Shown: in pieces, positions 21,894-30,531 of the stretch | Numbering within the stretch: position 1 is the stretch's first letter | Layout: each line of letters starts with the position of its first letter | Assembly: GCA_012730045.1 (NCBI GenBank) | Contig: JAAYBR010000098.1 | Span: forward strand, 1 to 32,726 | Source: Candidatus Hydrogenedentota bacterium | Lineage (GTDB): Bacteria; Hydrogenedentota; Hydrogenedentia; Hydrogenedentales; CAITNO01 | Reading direction: 5' to 3' | Length of the DNA stretch: 32,726 bases | Program-made: the position numbers and the translations under genes | The notes under the pieces: generated by a model | The model's input: only the letters and a program-made list of their open reading frames with translations | Told to the model about the DNA's origin: nothing | The model's database searches: none

Positions 21894-22553
21894 TCAGCCT
21901 GCGGGCGCGGTCTCTGCGGGCGGGGCCGCCGCCGCGGCGGGCTGCATCATGGCCTCTGCGGGCGCGCTGCGCAGTTCACCGCCCGTTTTGCGGAAGACCG
22001 CCTGGGCGCGCAGGGCCGCGGGGGCCGACGCCGCTGCGTCGGGCACGGCGCGGAAGGTGAAGACAAAGGGGAACACGGGGGGCTGGATCCACGCGAAGGT
22101 GATCTCGCCGCGCGTGCCGGGTTTCGGGGCAACCACGGGCCGGTCGCCGCCCACGGCCTCCTGATAGGCCCACCCCGGCGGCAGGTCCTGCATCAGGCCC
22201 AGCGCGGTGACGGGCCCGTCGCCGGAATACTCCATGAGCACCGTGATGTCCGCAGGCTGTCCCGGCGTGAAGGCCGCGCCGTCCCCCACGAACTCCAGCA
22301 GGATCTCCGTGGAAAGCGTGTAAGGGTCCGCGGGCGGGGCGGCGGGCGGCGGCGCCGGCTTCGGCGGCGCGGGCACGGGCACGGGGGCGGCGGGCATGGG
22401 AGCGGCGGGCGCAGGGCCTGCGGGGGCCTCCCCCTCGTCCACGCTGACGGGGTTGGCGGATGGGGCGGAGGCGTCCCTGGCGGGGATCCAGACCAGCCAC
22501 GCGCCGACGGCAACGAGTCCGGCGGCAAATCCCAGGACGTACCAGCGCTTCAT
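21894..22553 (-). CDS. Membrane-anchored Pro/Ala-rich protein with a beta-sandwich-like domain
   Basis: 219 residues. MKRWYVLGFAAGLVAVGAWLVW is an uncleaved-looking N-terminal anchor. Residues ~30-80 are Pro/Ala-rich. From ~80 to 185 is a beta-rich domain (FVGDGAAFTPGQPADITVLMEYSGDGPVTALGLMQDLPPGWAYQEAVGG ... GEITFAWIQPPVFPFVFTFRA) that looks like the DUF11/cohesin-type sandwiches of surface proteins. The tail is Ala/Pro-rich again. Its ATG overlaps the DUF502 stop by four bases (ATGA), so it is translated with that gene and probably sits in the same membrane. No known family is named with confidence. Confidence 0.7.
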   Translation of the reverse strand: MKRWYVLGFAAGLVAVGAWLVWIPARDASAPSANPVSVDEGEAPAGPAPAAPMPAAPVPVPAPPKPAPPPAAPPADPYTLSTEILLEFVGDGAAFTPGQPADITVLMEYSGDGPVTALGLMQDLPPGWAYQEAVGGDRPVVAPKPGTRGEITFAWIQPPVFPFVFTFRAVPDAAASAPAALRAQAVFRKTGGELRSAPAEAMMQPAAAAAPPAETAPAG

Positions 22554-23965
22554 GGCGTCTCCCCCCGATCCTCTTCCGCGCGCGTTCCGGGCATCCTCAC
22601 GGACTCGGTCTCAAAGCGGTCGGGGGCCAGTATGCCTCCGGAGACAATCGCCTTCACCGCGTCCTCCACCGTCATCCGGCACACAAGGACATCCTCCTCG
22701 GGATACAGCTCCAGCATGCCCACGGTGATGTTGGGGGTCGTCGGCAGATACACGCGCTGGTACACGGTGCCGCCCGCGTCGCGCGCGGTTCCGATGAGGA
22801 AACCGAGGCAGTAGGCCCCCCGGAACGGGAACGGCACGAGCACGGGCACCTTTGCGGTCTCCCCGGCATTTTGAAAGGTCAGCGCCTCCACCATCTGCTT
22901 GGACGCCCCATAGATGGTCTTCACCAGGGGCAGCTGCTCGATGAAGAACTCGCCCATCTGCACCAGTTTGCGGCCGAGGAAGGCGGTGGTGACCGCGCCC
23001 ACGAGGTACACCCCGGCGATGAAGGCCGCCACGGACAGGACGGTGACCACCTGCGCGGGAAAGTCCCCGAAGGCCGACTGGGCGAGGGGGGTCAGTTTTC
23101 CGATGCTGATGTTGTAGATGAAGCGGATGACCATCACCGTGATCACGATGGGCACGATGAGCAGCAATCCGGAGAGAAGGCGGTTCCGCACCAGCACGCT
23201 CACGCGCCGCCCAAGGCGCCGTGCGCGGCGGCGGAGTTTCATCGCGGGCTGCGGGTCGGCGGGGTCATCCTCGTCCCGCTCGGCGCCCACCTCGGGCAGG
23301 AGGGCATCCACATCCGAGATGGGGCGCATGTCCATGTCGGACGGCATCAGGATGCCCCCGGACAGGGCGGATTTCACAGCGTCCTCCACGGAGATGCCGG
23401 ACGAGTACACGTTCCCCGCCGGATACAGGACAAAGTAGCCGCTGGTCGGGTTCGGCGTGGTGGGAACGAAGACGCGCACCCGGTCCCCCACGCCCTCCAC
23501 ATGGGACTTTCCCGTCAGAAACCCCAGGGAAAAGACGTTGCGCGTGGGGAAACTTACCAGCACGGCGGCCTTGTACTTGACCTGCTCCTCGCCGGGGCTC
23601 ATGGTCTCCACCACCTGCTTGGCCGCCCCGTAGATCGTCTTGACCACGGGAATCTTCTGGAGGACCAGCTCCAGCAGGCGGATGAGGCGCTTGCCCAGGG
23701 CGGCCCGGGCGACCACGCCGAGCACGAAAAGCGCGGCGAGAAAGAGAAAGACGGCGGCCAGCACCACCGCCGCGTCGGGAAGCTCCCCGGCGACGGGGCG
23801 CACGAAGGGGACCAGCCGCGCTGCGGTGAACCGGTAGATGAAGACCACGGCGTAGAGGCTGATGCCCAGGGGCACCACCACCAGCAGGCCGCGGAAGAGA
23901 TAGGCCTGGAGGCGCGCCGCGACCCGCGCGCGAAACCCCTTCTTCACTTCGGGGGCGGGACTCAT
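22550..23965 (-). CDS. Tandem DUF502 membrane protein (internal duplication)
   Basis: 471 residues, about twice the length of ordinary DUF502 proteins. Residues ~25-230 and ~265-450 are two copies of the family. Each has a paired-helix start (VVPLGISLYAVVFIYRF / IVPIVITVMVIRFIYNI), a middle motif (IPVVKTIYGAAKQVVE / LPLVKTIYGASKQMVE), and an end motif (VPTTPNPTSG...SVEDAVKSALSGGILMP / LPTTPNITVG...TVEDAVKAIVSGGILAP). A charged, acidic-then-Arg-rich linker joins them. The function of DUF502 is unknown. The ATG at 23965 overlaps the TGA of the aro fusion by four bases, and its own stop overlaps the next start likewise. Confidence 0.9.
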   Translation of the reverse strand: MSPAPEVKKGFRARVAARLQAYLFRGLLVVVPLGISLYAVVFIYRFTAARLVPFVRPVAGELPDAAVVLAAVFLFLAALFVLGVVARAALGKRLIRLLELVLQKIPVVKTIYGAAKQVVETMSPGEEQVKYKAAVLVSFPTRNVFSLGFLTGKSHVEGVGDRVRVFVPTTPNPTSGYFVLYPAGNVYSSGISVEDAVKSALSGGILMPSDMDMRPISDVDALLPEVGAERDEDDPADPQPAMKLRRRARRLGRRVSVLVRNRLLSGLLLIVPIVITVMVIRFIYNISIGKLTPLAQSAFGDFPAQVVTVLSVAAFIAGVYLVGAVTTAFLGRKLVQMGEFFIEQLPLVKTIYGASKQMVEALTFQNAGETAKVPVLVPFPFRGAYCLGFLIGTARDAGGTVYQRVYLPTTPNITVGMLELYPEEDVLVCRMTVEDAVKAIVSGGILAPDRFETESVRMPGTRAEEDRGETP

Positions 23966-25611
23966 TTTTTGGCCTTTCCGTCCGTGTCCCCGCAGGGCGG
24001 AACGGGGCGCGCGCGCCACTCGGGGTTGATCCGTTCCTGCACCTCCCAGGCGTCCAGAATCACCAGCGCCGCCATGTTCTCCACCACCGGCACGGCGCGC
24101 GGGACGATGCAGGGGTCGTGCCGGCCGAGCACCTCCACCTCCACCGCATTGCCCTGGAGGTCCATTGTGCGCTGTTTGGAGGCGATGGACGCCGTCGGCT
24201 TCACCACAATGCGCAGGATGACGGGCTCGCCCGACGAGATGCCGCCGAGGATGCCGCCGTGGTGGTTGGTGACGTGGCGGCCGTCCGCCATGGCGTCGTT
24301 CGCCTCGCTGCCGCGCATGCGCGCGAGGGCGAAGCCGGATCCGACCTCCACCCCCTTGATCGCGCCGATGGTCATGATGGCCGACACCAGCCGCGCGTCG
24401 AGTTTTCCGAACACGGGATCGCCGAGGCCCGGCGGCAGGTTGTGTATTTCAAGCTGGATGATCCCGCCCACGGAGTCGCGCAGGCCGCGTGCGTCGAGGA
24501 TGGCCTTCTCCATGGCCGGGGCCGCGTCCGGGTCCGCGCAGCGCACGGGGTTGGACTCGATGGTTTCGTAGTCGCATTTTTCCGCGCGGATGCCCGCCAC
24601 CTCCACCGCGTGGGCCACGATGCGGACACCCTCGGCCTCCAGAATCTTTCGCGCCACGGCGCCCGCAGCCACGCGGCAGGCCGTCTCGCGGCCAGACTGC
24701 CGCCCGCCGCCGCGGTGGTCGCGGTGGCCGTACTTGCTGTAGAAGGTGAAGTCGCCGTGGCCGGGGCGGAACAGGTCCTTCAGGGTGTCGTAGTTTATGG
24801 AGCGCTGGTCTTCGTTGCAGATGACCATCGCGATGGGCGCGCCGGTGGTTTTGCCCTCGTAGACCCCGGAGAGGAGGTGCACCCGGTCCGCCTCGCGGCG
24901 CTGGGTGACCACTTTGCTCTGGCCCGGCCGTCGGCGGTCCAGCTCCTTTTGGATGTCCTCCTCGCTGATTTCCACGCCCGGCCGGACGCCGTCCAGCACC
25001 GCGCCGACGGCCTTTCCGTGGCTCTCGCCGAAGGTGGTCACGCGGATGACCTCGCCGCAGGTGTTCGCCGCCGTCTGGCGCACCGCCAGCTCCTCCGCCA
25101 CCAGGTCACGGAGCGTCTCCGCCAGTTCCTCCGGCGCGGCGGAGGTGGTGTCCAGCACAAGGTCCGCGAAGGGCCGAAGCACCTCGTCCCGGTGACGGGT
25201 CTGCTCCTGGAAACGGTCCCGCCCGTCCGGCACCTCCAGCCAGGGCGGCAGCCCGTGCTTCGTGGCGCGCTCCCAGAGGACCTCCTCCTCCGCGCGCAGG
25301 TAGACCATCACCGCGCCGAGGCGCAGGGCGCGCCGGGTCTCCGGGTCGAGCATGAGCCCGCCGCCGGTGACCACCACGGTGAAGTCCCGCCCCGCCGCCG
25401 CGAGGGCCACCTCGCGTTCCAGCGCGCGGAACGGCGCCTCCCCCACCGCGCGGAAGATTTCCCGGCAGGTCTTCGCGAGCCCCGTGCGGGTGCGGTAAAG
25501 GGCCTCTATCTCGGCGTCCGTGTCAAAAACGTTCAGGCCGGTGGCCGAGGCAAAGGCTCCGCCGACGGTGCTCTTTCCCGTGCCCTTCTGACCGAAGATG
25601 ACGATGTTCAT
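23962..25611 (-). CDS. aroKC: Shikimate kinase-chorismate synthase fusion
   Basis: 549 residues. Part 1 (about 1-170) is shikimate kinase: Walker A GQKGTGKST, VFDTDAEIE (shikimate-binding Asp), PFRALERE, TGGGLML and a closing R-H-R-D. The usual lid R-P-L is replaced by G-L-P-P-W-L. Part 2 (about 180-545) is chorismate synthase: TFGESHG, RRRPGQSK, NEDQRSINY, RPGHGD and the signature DHRGGGRQSGRE, with EVEVLGRHDPCIVPRAVPV near the end. The protein would phosphorylate shikimate and make chorismate (FMN-dependent) in one chain, with EPSP synthase (aroA) acting between. aroA lies 34 bases upstream on the same strand. The ATG at 25611 is preceded by AAAGGA; the N-terminal extension to 25800 is out of character. 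Confidence 0.92.
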   Translation of the reverse strand: MNIVIFGQKGTGKSTVGGAFASATGLNVFDTDAEIEALYRTRTGLAKTCREIFRAVGEAPFRALEREVALAAAGRDFTVVVTGGGLMLDPETRRALRLGAVMVYLRAEEEVLWERATKHGLPPWLEVPDGRDRFQEQTRHRDEVLRPFADLVLDTTSAAPEELAETLRDLVAEELAVRQTAANTCGEVIRVTTFGESHGKAVGAVLDGVRPGVEISEEDIQKELDRRRPGQSKVVTQRREADRVHLLSGVYEGKTTGAPIAMVICNEDQRSINYDTLKDLFRPGHGDFTFYSKYGHRDHRGGGRQSGRETACRVAAGAVARKILEAEGVRIVAHAVEVAGIRAEKCDYETIESNPVRCADPDAAPAMEKAILDARGLRDSVGGIIQLEIHNLPPGLGDPVFGKLDARLVSAIMTIGAIKGVEVGSGFALARMRGSEANDAMADGRHVTNHHGGILGGISSGEPVILRIVVKPTASIASKQRTMDLQGNAVEVEVLGRHDPCIVPRAVPVVENMAALVILDAWEVQERINPEWRARPVPPCGDTDGKAKK

Positions 25612-25645
25612 GGGAAACGTCCTTTCGTGCCCGGCGGGGGGGCGC

Positions 25646-26941
25646 TCAGGTTCCGCCGTTCTCTTCCGTCTTCTCCAGGCGGCCGCCCAGGGCGGCCACA
25701 TGGTCGGGAAACTTGGGATACGTGACCTCAACGGCTTCCGCCGCCCGAATAATGGTCTCGCCCGCCGCGCGGGTTCCCGCGACGGCGAGGGCCATGGCAA
25801 TCCGGTGGTCGTCGTGGCTCTCCACCATGGCGCCGCGCAAAGGACTCTCCGAAACGACGAGTCCGTCGGGAAGCTCCGTGATCCGCGCCCCCATCTTCTC
25901 CAGCTCCCGGCGCATGACGGCGATGCGGTCGGTCTCCTTGAGGCGCGCCTGGGGCACGTTCACCAGCCGGGTCTCCCCGGCGGCGAAACAGCCCATCACC
26001 GCCATCATGGGCAGGGCGTCGGGGGTGGCGTTCATGTCAATTTCGACGCCGCGCAGCGCGTCGGCGGAAACGCGCACGCCGTCGCCCTCCACGGACACCC
26101 GCGCGCCCATGGCCCGCAGGTATTCCACCACGGCCTTGTCGCCCTGGGTGTCCGTCATGTCCAGGCCGCGGCAGAACACCTCGTTGTCCGGCAGGGCCCC
26201 CGCGGCCAGAAAGAACGTCGCGGAGCTGAAGTCCCCCGGAATGTCGCGGTTGACCGGCTGAAAGGACTGTCCGCCGGGGATGTGGTACTCCATCAGGGAG
26301 GGGTCGGTGTGGACCGTCACGCCCTGCCGGGCGAGCCAGTCCAGGGTCATCTCCACATAGGGTTTCTCGTTCAGCAGGGTCACCCGCAGCCGCGTGTCGT
26401 CCGGCGCGAGGGGGCAGCAGAACAGCAGGGAGCTGACATACTGGCTCGTGACGGCCTCCAACTCGGCCTCGCCGCCGGACAGGGCGCCCTCCACCACGAA
26501 GGGGGGGGTGCCCGTGCCGCGCGTGGAGCGCACCGAGGCGCCCAGGGCGGTCAGGGTCTCGGCCAGGGGACCGCAGGGGCGCCGCCGCACCTGGGCGTCC
26601 CCCGTGAGCACCACCGCGCCCGGCCCGTCGAGCAATGCCGCCGTGCCCAGGGCGATCCGCATGGTCGTGCCGGAGTTCCGAACGTCAATGACATTCTCCG
26701 GCACACGGGGCCGGCCGCCCAGCCCGCGCACGCGCCAGCGGTCGCCCTCCTCCGTGATTTCCGCGCCCAGCAGCCGGTAGGCGTCGCGGGCGGCCAGGGC
26801 ATCCGCCGACACCAGGGGCCGTCCGATGACGCTTTCCCCCTCCGCCAGCGCGGCCACGCACACCGCCCGGATCGTGTGCGATTTCGATCCGGGAATGCGC
26901 ACCTCCCCGCGAAGGGGGGAACTGTTTATCCGAAATTCCAT
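25646..26941 (-). CDS. aroA: 3-phosphoshikimate 1-carboxyvinyltransferase (EPSP synthase)
   Basis: 431 residues, the normal length. It transfers enolpyruvyl from PEP to shikimate-3-phosphate. Visible motifs: PGSKSHTIRA (substrate loop; H in place of the common I/L), NSGTTMRIALG (phosphate loop), RRRPCGPL, TSQYVSSLL, DALPMMAVMG (active-site Asp), RLKETDRI and DDHRIAMALAVAG. The loop NSGTT is nearer the class II type than the GNAGTA of E. coli, so glyphosate tolerance cannot be judged by eye but is worth testing. First gene of the minus-strand operon. The ATG at 26941 has AGGA about 10 bases upstream. A 187-base divergent gap separates it from the glycoside hydrolase. Confidence 0.95.
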   Translation of the reverse strand: MEFRINSSPLRGEVRIPGSKSHTIRAVCVAALAEGESVIGRPLVSADALAARDAYRLLGAEITEEGDRWRVRGLGGRPRVPENVIDVRNSGTTMRIALGTAALLDGPGAVVLTGDAQVRRRPCGPLAETLTALGASVRSTRGTGTPPFVVEGALSGGEAELEAVTSQYVSSLLFCCPLAPDDTRLRVTLLNEKPYVEMTLDWLARQGVTVHTDPSLMEYHIPGGQSFQPVNRDIPGDFSSATFFLAAGALPDNEVFCRGLDMTDTQGDKAVVEYLRAMGARVSVEGDGVRVSADALRGVEIDMNATPDALPMMAVMGCFAAGETRLVNVPQARLKETDRIAVMRRELEKMGARITELPDGLVVSESPLRGAMVESHDDHRIAMALAVAGTRAAGETIIRAAEAVEVTYPKFPDHVAALGGRLEKTEENGGT

Positions 26942-27128
26942 TATGGATGTCCTGAATGCCGGGGCACCGGGGTGAAACCGCGCGAAATCCGTGAGAAAAG
27001 ATTAATGGTTTGAGCGGCGGCGGCGCAACTTTCCCGGCGGAAACAGGCGCAAAACGCCGCGCTTTCTTGCACAACGGCCCCGGAAAAAGGTTTCATATCC
27101 CTGAATCCAACCACGAAGGAGTTTTTTC

Positions 27129-30100
27129 ATGCGGTCTTTCTTTCTGATGATCCCGCTGCTTCTCGCCGCCGCCGCGCAGGGGCAGCCCCTGGCGGGGCTC
27201 TACGGCGTGGAACTGGACGGGTCCCCGTGGGGACCCGTGGCCGGGGCGGCCGCCGCCGCCTTCACTGAAGCGGGATACACGGTGGAGCGTCTGCCGGAAG
27301 ATTTCTTCTCCGGCGGAACACCGCCGGACCTCTCCCGCTTCGCGGTGCTGGTGCTGCCGGATGCCGGACGCCTTCCCAAGGATGCGTTGTCCGCGTTGGA
27401 GGCCTTCGCACGGCAGGGGGGAGGCATCGCCGCGCTGAACACGCCGCTGGGACGGGAGGCGCTGGTGCCGCTGAACGGGCGGTGGATGACCGTGCCCGCC
27501 TTCCGCGAGGCCTACGCGGCGGAGACGCCCAAGACGCCGCTGGTGGATTTTGCCGCCGAGGACATCTCCACCTGGCGGCCGGGTTTCCGCACGGCGGAGA
27601 TGGCGGGGAAACACACGGTGGCCAACGGCGCGCTCCTGGTGGAAATCGCCAAGATGGACGGGTGGGACACCTTCGCCAAGGACTTCGCGTCGTCCCCCTT
27701 TCCCGGCGGGCACACCGCCACCCTGGTCCGCGCGCGCGCCGTCCGCAACGCCACCCATCTGGCGGTGGAGTGGACCGAGGCCGACGGATCCCGGTGGATC
27801 GCCTCCATGCCCCTGTCCCCCGAATGGCGGGACTATGTGCTCACGCCGGAGGACTTCCATTTCTGGGAGAGCGTGCCCGCGCGCGCCGGCACGGTGTTCA
27901 ACCCGGAGAACGCCCGCAGCCTCACGCTGACCCAGGCCTTCACCCACACGGGCTACGCCGACCGCGACCTGGCCTACGAGGTGGCGACGGTGCACACCGC
28001 CCCGCTCTCTGAAGAGGCCTCGGCCGCCCTGCGCGGCCACAAGCCCGTGAAACTGGAAACGCTCTGCCCCGCGTACAAGTTCTTCCCTGTGGCCGACACG
28101 GCGCGCATGCGCGCCCGCGGGTGCCTGGAGGGGATCGGCGACCCGGGCCTGCCCGGCGCGTTCATGGGGCTGCACCCGCGCCCCACGCCCAACGGCTTCG
28201 ACAAGGGGCGCGCGTATGCCTGGGAGCCCCTGCTGGCCGCCGAGTCCGCCTCGGGCGACTACCGGGGTGCCGTTGCCGCGCTGATGACCCATGCGGACGG
28301 CCCCTTTAAGGGCTCCCTGTGGGCCTCCTTCGCCGTGCAGGACCCCGCATGGTACCTGTCTCCGGCGGGGGGCGAAGCCCTGGCCCGCACGGCGCGGCGC
28401 ATCAAGGAACCGGTGGTGCTGGTGGACGGCGGCGCGGACTTCTTCACCTGCCTGGAGGGGCAGGAGCTGCGTCTGGGCGCCACCCTGTTCAATCGCGGCC
28501 CGGAGGCCGTGGAGGGGCTCCGCGTGACCGCCTCCCTGACGGTCGGCGGCGCGGCACCGTTTGAGGCGGCCGAGGACGCCGTGCGCCTCGCGCCGGGGGA
28601 ATCCCGGCAGATCGCGTTCCCCGTGCCCGCCTTTGACGGCGCCGCGACGGCCTCGGTGCGTGTGGAGCGCGGCGGGGAGACGGTGGCCGCCGCGGCGCAC
28701 GAGGTGCGGGAATGGAAACCCCGCGCAACGCCGAAGTACGTCACGGCGGCGGACGGGCGCTTCGAGCTGGGCGGCGCGCGTTGGCGGCCCCACGGCATCA
28801 ACTACATGCCGTCGTCCGGCGTCGCCACGGAGGACCAGCCGTATTTCGAGCGCTGGCTCAGCCGCCGCTCCTACGACCCGGAGGTCATCCAGCGCGACCT
28901 GGAGCGCTGCCGGAACATGGGGTGCAACGCCCTCTCCGTCTTCCTCTACTACGACGACCTTAAGGCGCAGAACCTGCTCGACCTCCTGCGGCGCATGGAC
29001 GCCCTCGGCATGAAGGCAAACGTGTCGTTGCGCCCCGGCACACCCATGGAGTTCCCCTGGGAACAGGTCCGCGAGATGATCACGTGTCTCCGCCTCGCGG
29101 AAAACGACACGGTCTTCGCCTACGACCTGGCGTGGGAGCCCCAGTTCCGCCCCTCCGAGCGCGACCCGTTCAACAAGGACTGGGAGGAGTGGATTATCGA
29201 GCGCTACGGCAGCCTGGAAAACGCCGAGAAGGACTGGGGCGCTCCCGTGCCCCGCGACGCCCGGGGAAACATCACCAACTTCACGGAGGAGATGATCGGC
29301 GTGGAGGGGCCGTGGAGCCCCATGATCGCGGCGTACCGCCGCTTCCTGGACACGCTGCTCTACGCGAAGTACAGCCGCGCCCGCGACCTCATTCGGCGGA
29401 TTGACCCGAACCACCATGTGAGCTTCCGCATGTCCATGGCGGGCGACCCCACGGACACCCAGCGGAATACCATGCTCTACGACTTCGCGTACTTGGGCGG
29501 CGCGGTGGACCTGTTTGAGCCCGAGGCCTACGGCCGCATCGGCGACTGGGAGCGCGTGAAGCCCGGGGCCTTCACCCAGACCTACGCCCGCTGGGCCAAC
29601 CCCGCCCTGCCCATGATCTGGGCCGAGGCCGGGGTCCATGTGTGGGACATGGCGTCCATGTCCGTCCCGGAGGACAAGCTCGCCTTCCAGGAGCGGTTCT
29701 ACACCGACTTCTACCGGATGGTCCTTGAGAGCGGGGCGGACGGCGTCCTCTGGTGGTGGTACCCCGGAGGCTTCCGGTCCAACGAGAACAGTGACTACGG
29801 CGTGATCAACCCCGACGGCACGGACCGTCCGGTGACGGCGGTGATCCGCAAACACGCCCCGCTGGTGGAGAACGCCCCCGACCCCGCGCCGGAGGATCTG
29901 CGGCTCGCCTTTGACCGCGACAGCCACACCAACGGCCTGTCCGGGGTGTACACCGCCCTGCAGGGGGAGTACTGGGACGCCGTGACGGCGGGGAAGACCC
30001 CCGGCCTGCGCACGGAGGGCACGGGCACCACATCGGCGGACTGCCCGCTCGTGGCCGTCGGCAACCGTCCCTGCACCGGGTCAAACCCGCCCAAATATCT

Positions 30101-30461
30101 TGATGCGTTTTTTGATGCCGTTCTGACCGGCGGAGGAAAACTGCTGGAGAGCGGCGCGACGGTGTCCGCCGCCGACCTGTCGCAGACCCCCTTCCTGGTG
30201 GTGACCCTGACCAATCTTGGCGAGGCCGCCCTGCTGGGCGGCGTGGACGCGGCGGGCCCCGGGACCGTCATGCTGACCGTGACGGCGGGAGGGGCGGCGG
30301 AGTCCGTGCCCCTGCCCCGGACGCTGGCCCGGTTCGAGCGGACCCGCGTGCGCGTGCCCCTGCCGAAGGGATGGCAGGCCCCCTGCGACTTGGTCCTCTC
30401 GCTGGAGGCGCGGGAACGGACGCCCTTCGGGCCGCGTCCCCGGATTTCGGTTGCCCCCTGA
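27129..30461 (+). CDS. Large exported glycoside hydrolase-like protein (clan GH-A barrel)
   Basis: 1110 residues; AAGGAG then a T-run precede the ATG. A Sec signal peptide (residues 1-18) is followed by a ThuA/GATase-like flavodoxin fold (20-135), a beta region (~150-430), an Ig-like sandwich (~438-528), and a TIM barrel from about 547 (RWRPHGINYMPSSG). The barrel carries ALAWEP-type acid/base (E670 in LAWEPQF) and nucleophile (E833 in IWAEAGVHVW), then WWWYPGGF. Those two glutamates fit a retaining GH-A enzyme such as GH5/GH42/GH2-like. The C-terminal 150 residues are beta-rich. It should cleave a beta-linked plant or animal glycan outside the cell. The exact family is not assigned. It runs into a terminator shared with xylA. 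Confidence 0.8.
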   Translation: MRSFFLMIPLLLAAAAQGQPLAGLYGVELDGSPWGPVAGAAAAAFTEAGYTVERLPEDFFSGGTPPDLSRFAVLVLPDAGRLPKDALSALEAFARQGGGIAALNTPLGREALVPLNGRWMTVPAFREAYAAETPKTPLVDFAAEDISTWRPGFRTAEMAGKHTVANGALLVEIAKMDGWDTFAKDFASSPFPGGHTATLVRARAVRNATHLAVEWTEADGSRWIASMPLSPEWRDYVLTPEDFHFWESVPARAGTVFNPENARSLTLTQAFTHTGYADRDLAYEVATVHTAPLSEEASAALRGHKPVKLETLCPAYKFFPVADTARMRARGCLEGIGDPGLPGAFMGLHPRPTPNGFDKGRAYAWEPLLAAESASGDYRGAVAALMTHADGPFKGSLWASFAVQDPAWYLSPAGGEALARTARRIKEPVVLVDGGADFFTCLEGQELRLGATLFNRGPEAVEGLRVTASLTVGGAAPFEAAEDAVRLAPGESRQIAFPVPAFDGAATASVRVERGGETVAAAAHEVREWKPRATPKYVTAADGRFELGGARWRPHGINYMPSSGVATEDQPYFERWLSRRSYDPEVIQRDLERCRNMGCNALSVFLYYDDLKAQNLLDLLRRMDALGMKANVSLRPGTPMEFPWEQVREMITCLRLAENDTVFAYDLAWEPQFRPSERDPFNKDWEEWIIERYGSLENAEKDWGAPVPRDARGNITNFTEEMIGVEGPWSPMIAAYRRFLDTLLYAKYSRARDLIRRIDPNHHVSFRMSMAGDPTDTQRNTMLYDFAYLGGAVDLFEPEAYGRIGDWERVKPGAFTQTYARWANPALPMIWAEAGVHVWDMASMSVPEDKLAFQERFYTDFYRMVLESGADGVLWWWYPGGFRSNENSDYGVINPDGTDRPVTAVIRKHAPLVENAPDPAPEDLRLAFDRDSHTNGLSGVYTALQGEYWDAVTAGKTPGLRTEGTGTTSADCPLVAVGNRPCTGSNPPKYLDAFFDAVLTGGGKLLESGATVSAADLSQTPFLVVTLTNLGEAALLGGVDAAGPGTVMLTVTAGGAAESVPLPRTLARFERTRVRVPLPKGWQAPCDLVLSLEARERTPFGPRPRISVAP

Positions 30462-30479
30462 GGTGTGCTGAAAACACAC

Positions 30480-30509
30480 GCGGGCGCGGGGAAGACTCCC
30501 CGCGCCCGC
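30480..30509. terminator. Bidirectional terminator between the hydrolase and xylA
   Basis: A 13-bp stem (30480-30492 with 30497-30509, 4-base loop) is flanked by AATCTTT on the plus side and TGTGTTTTC on the minus side. Both genes end within 25 bases of it. Confidence 0.7.
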
Positions 30510-30531
30510 AATCTTTGGGCGTCCGCCGGAA

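Noticed and set aside
22460-24571. Plus-strand ORF of 703 codons
   Set aside because: Antisense to the DUF502 and aro genes; low-complexity, no domain.
27093-29927. Minus-strand ORF of 944 codons
   Set aside because: Antisense to the glycoside hydrolase; no recognisable motif.
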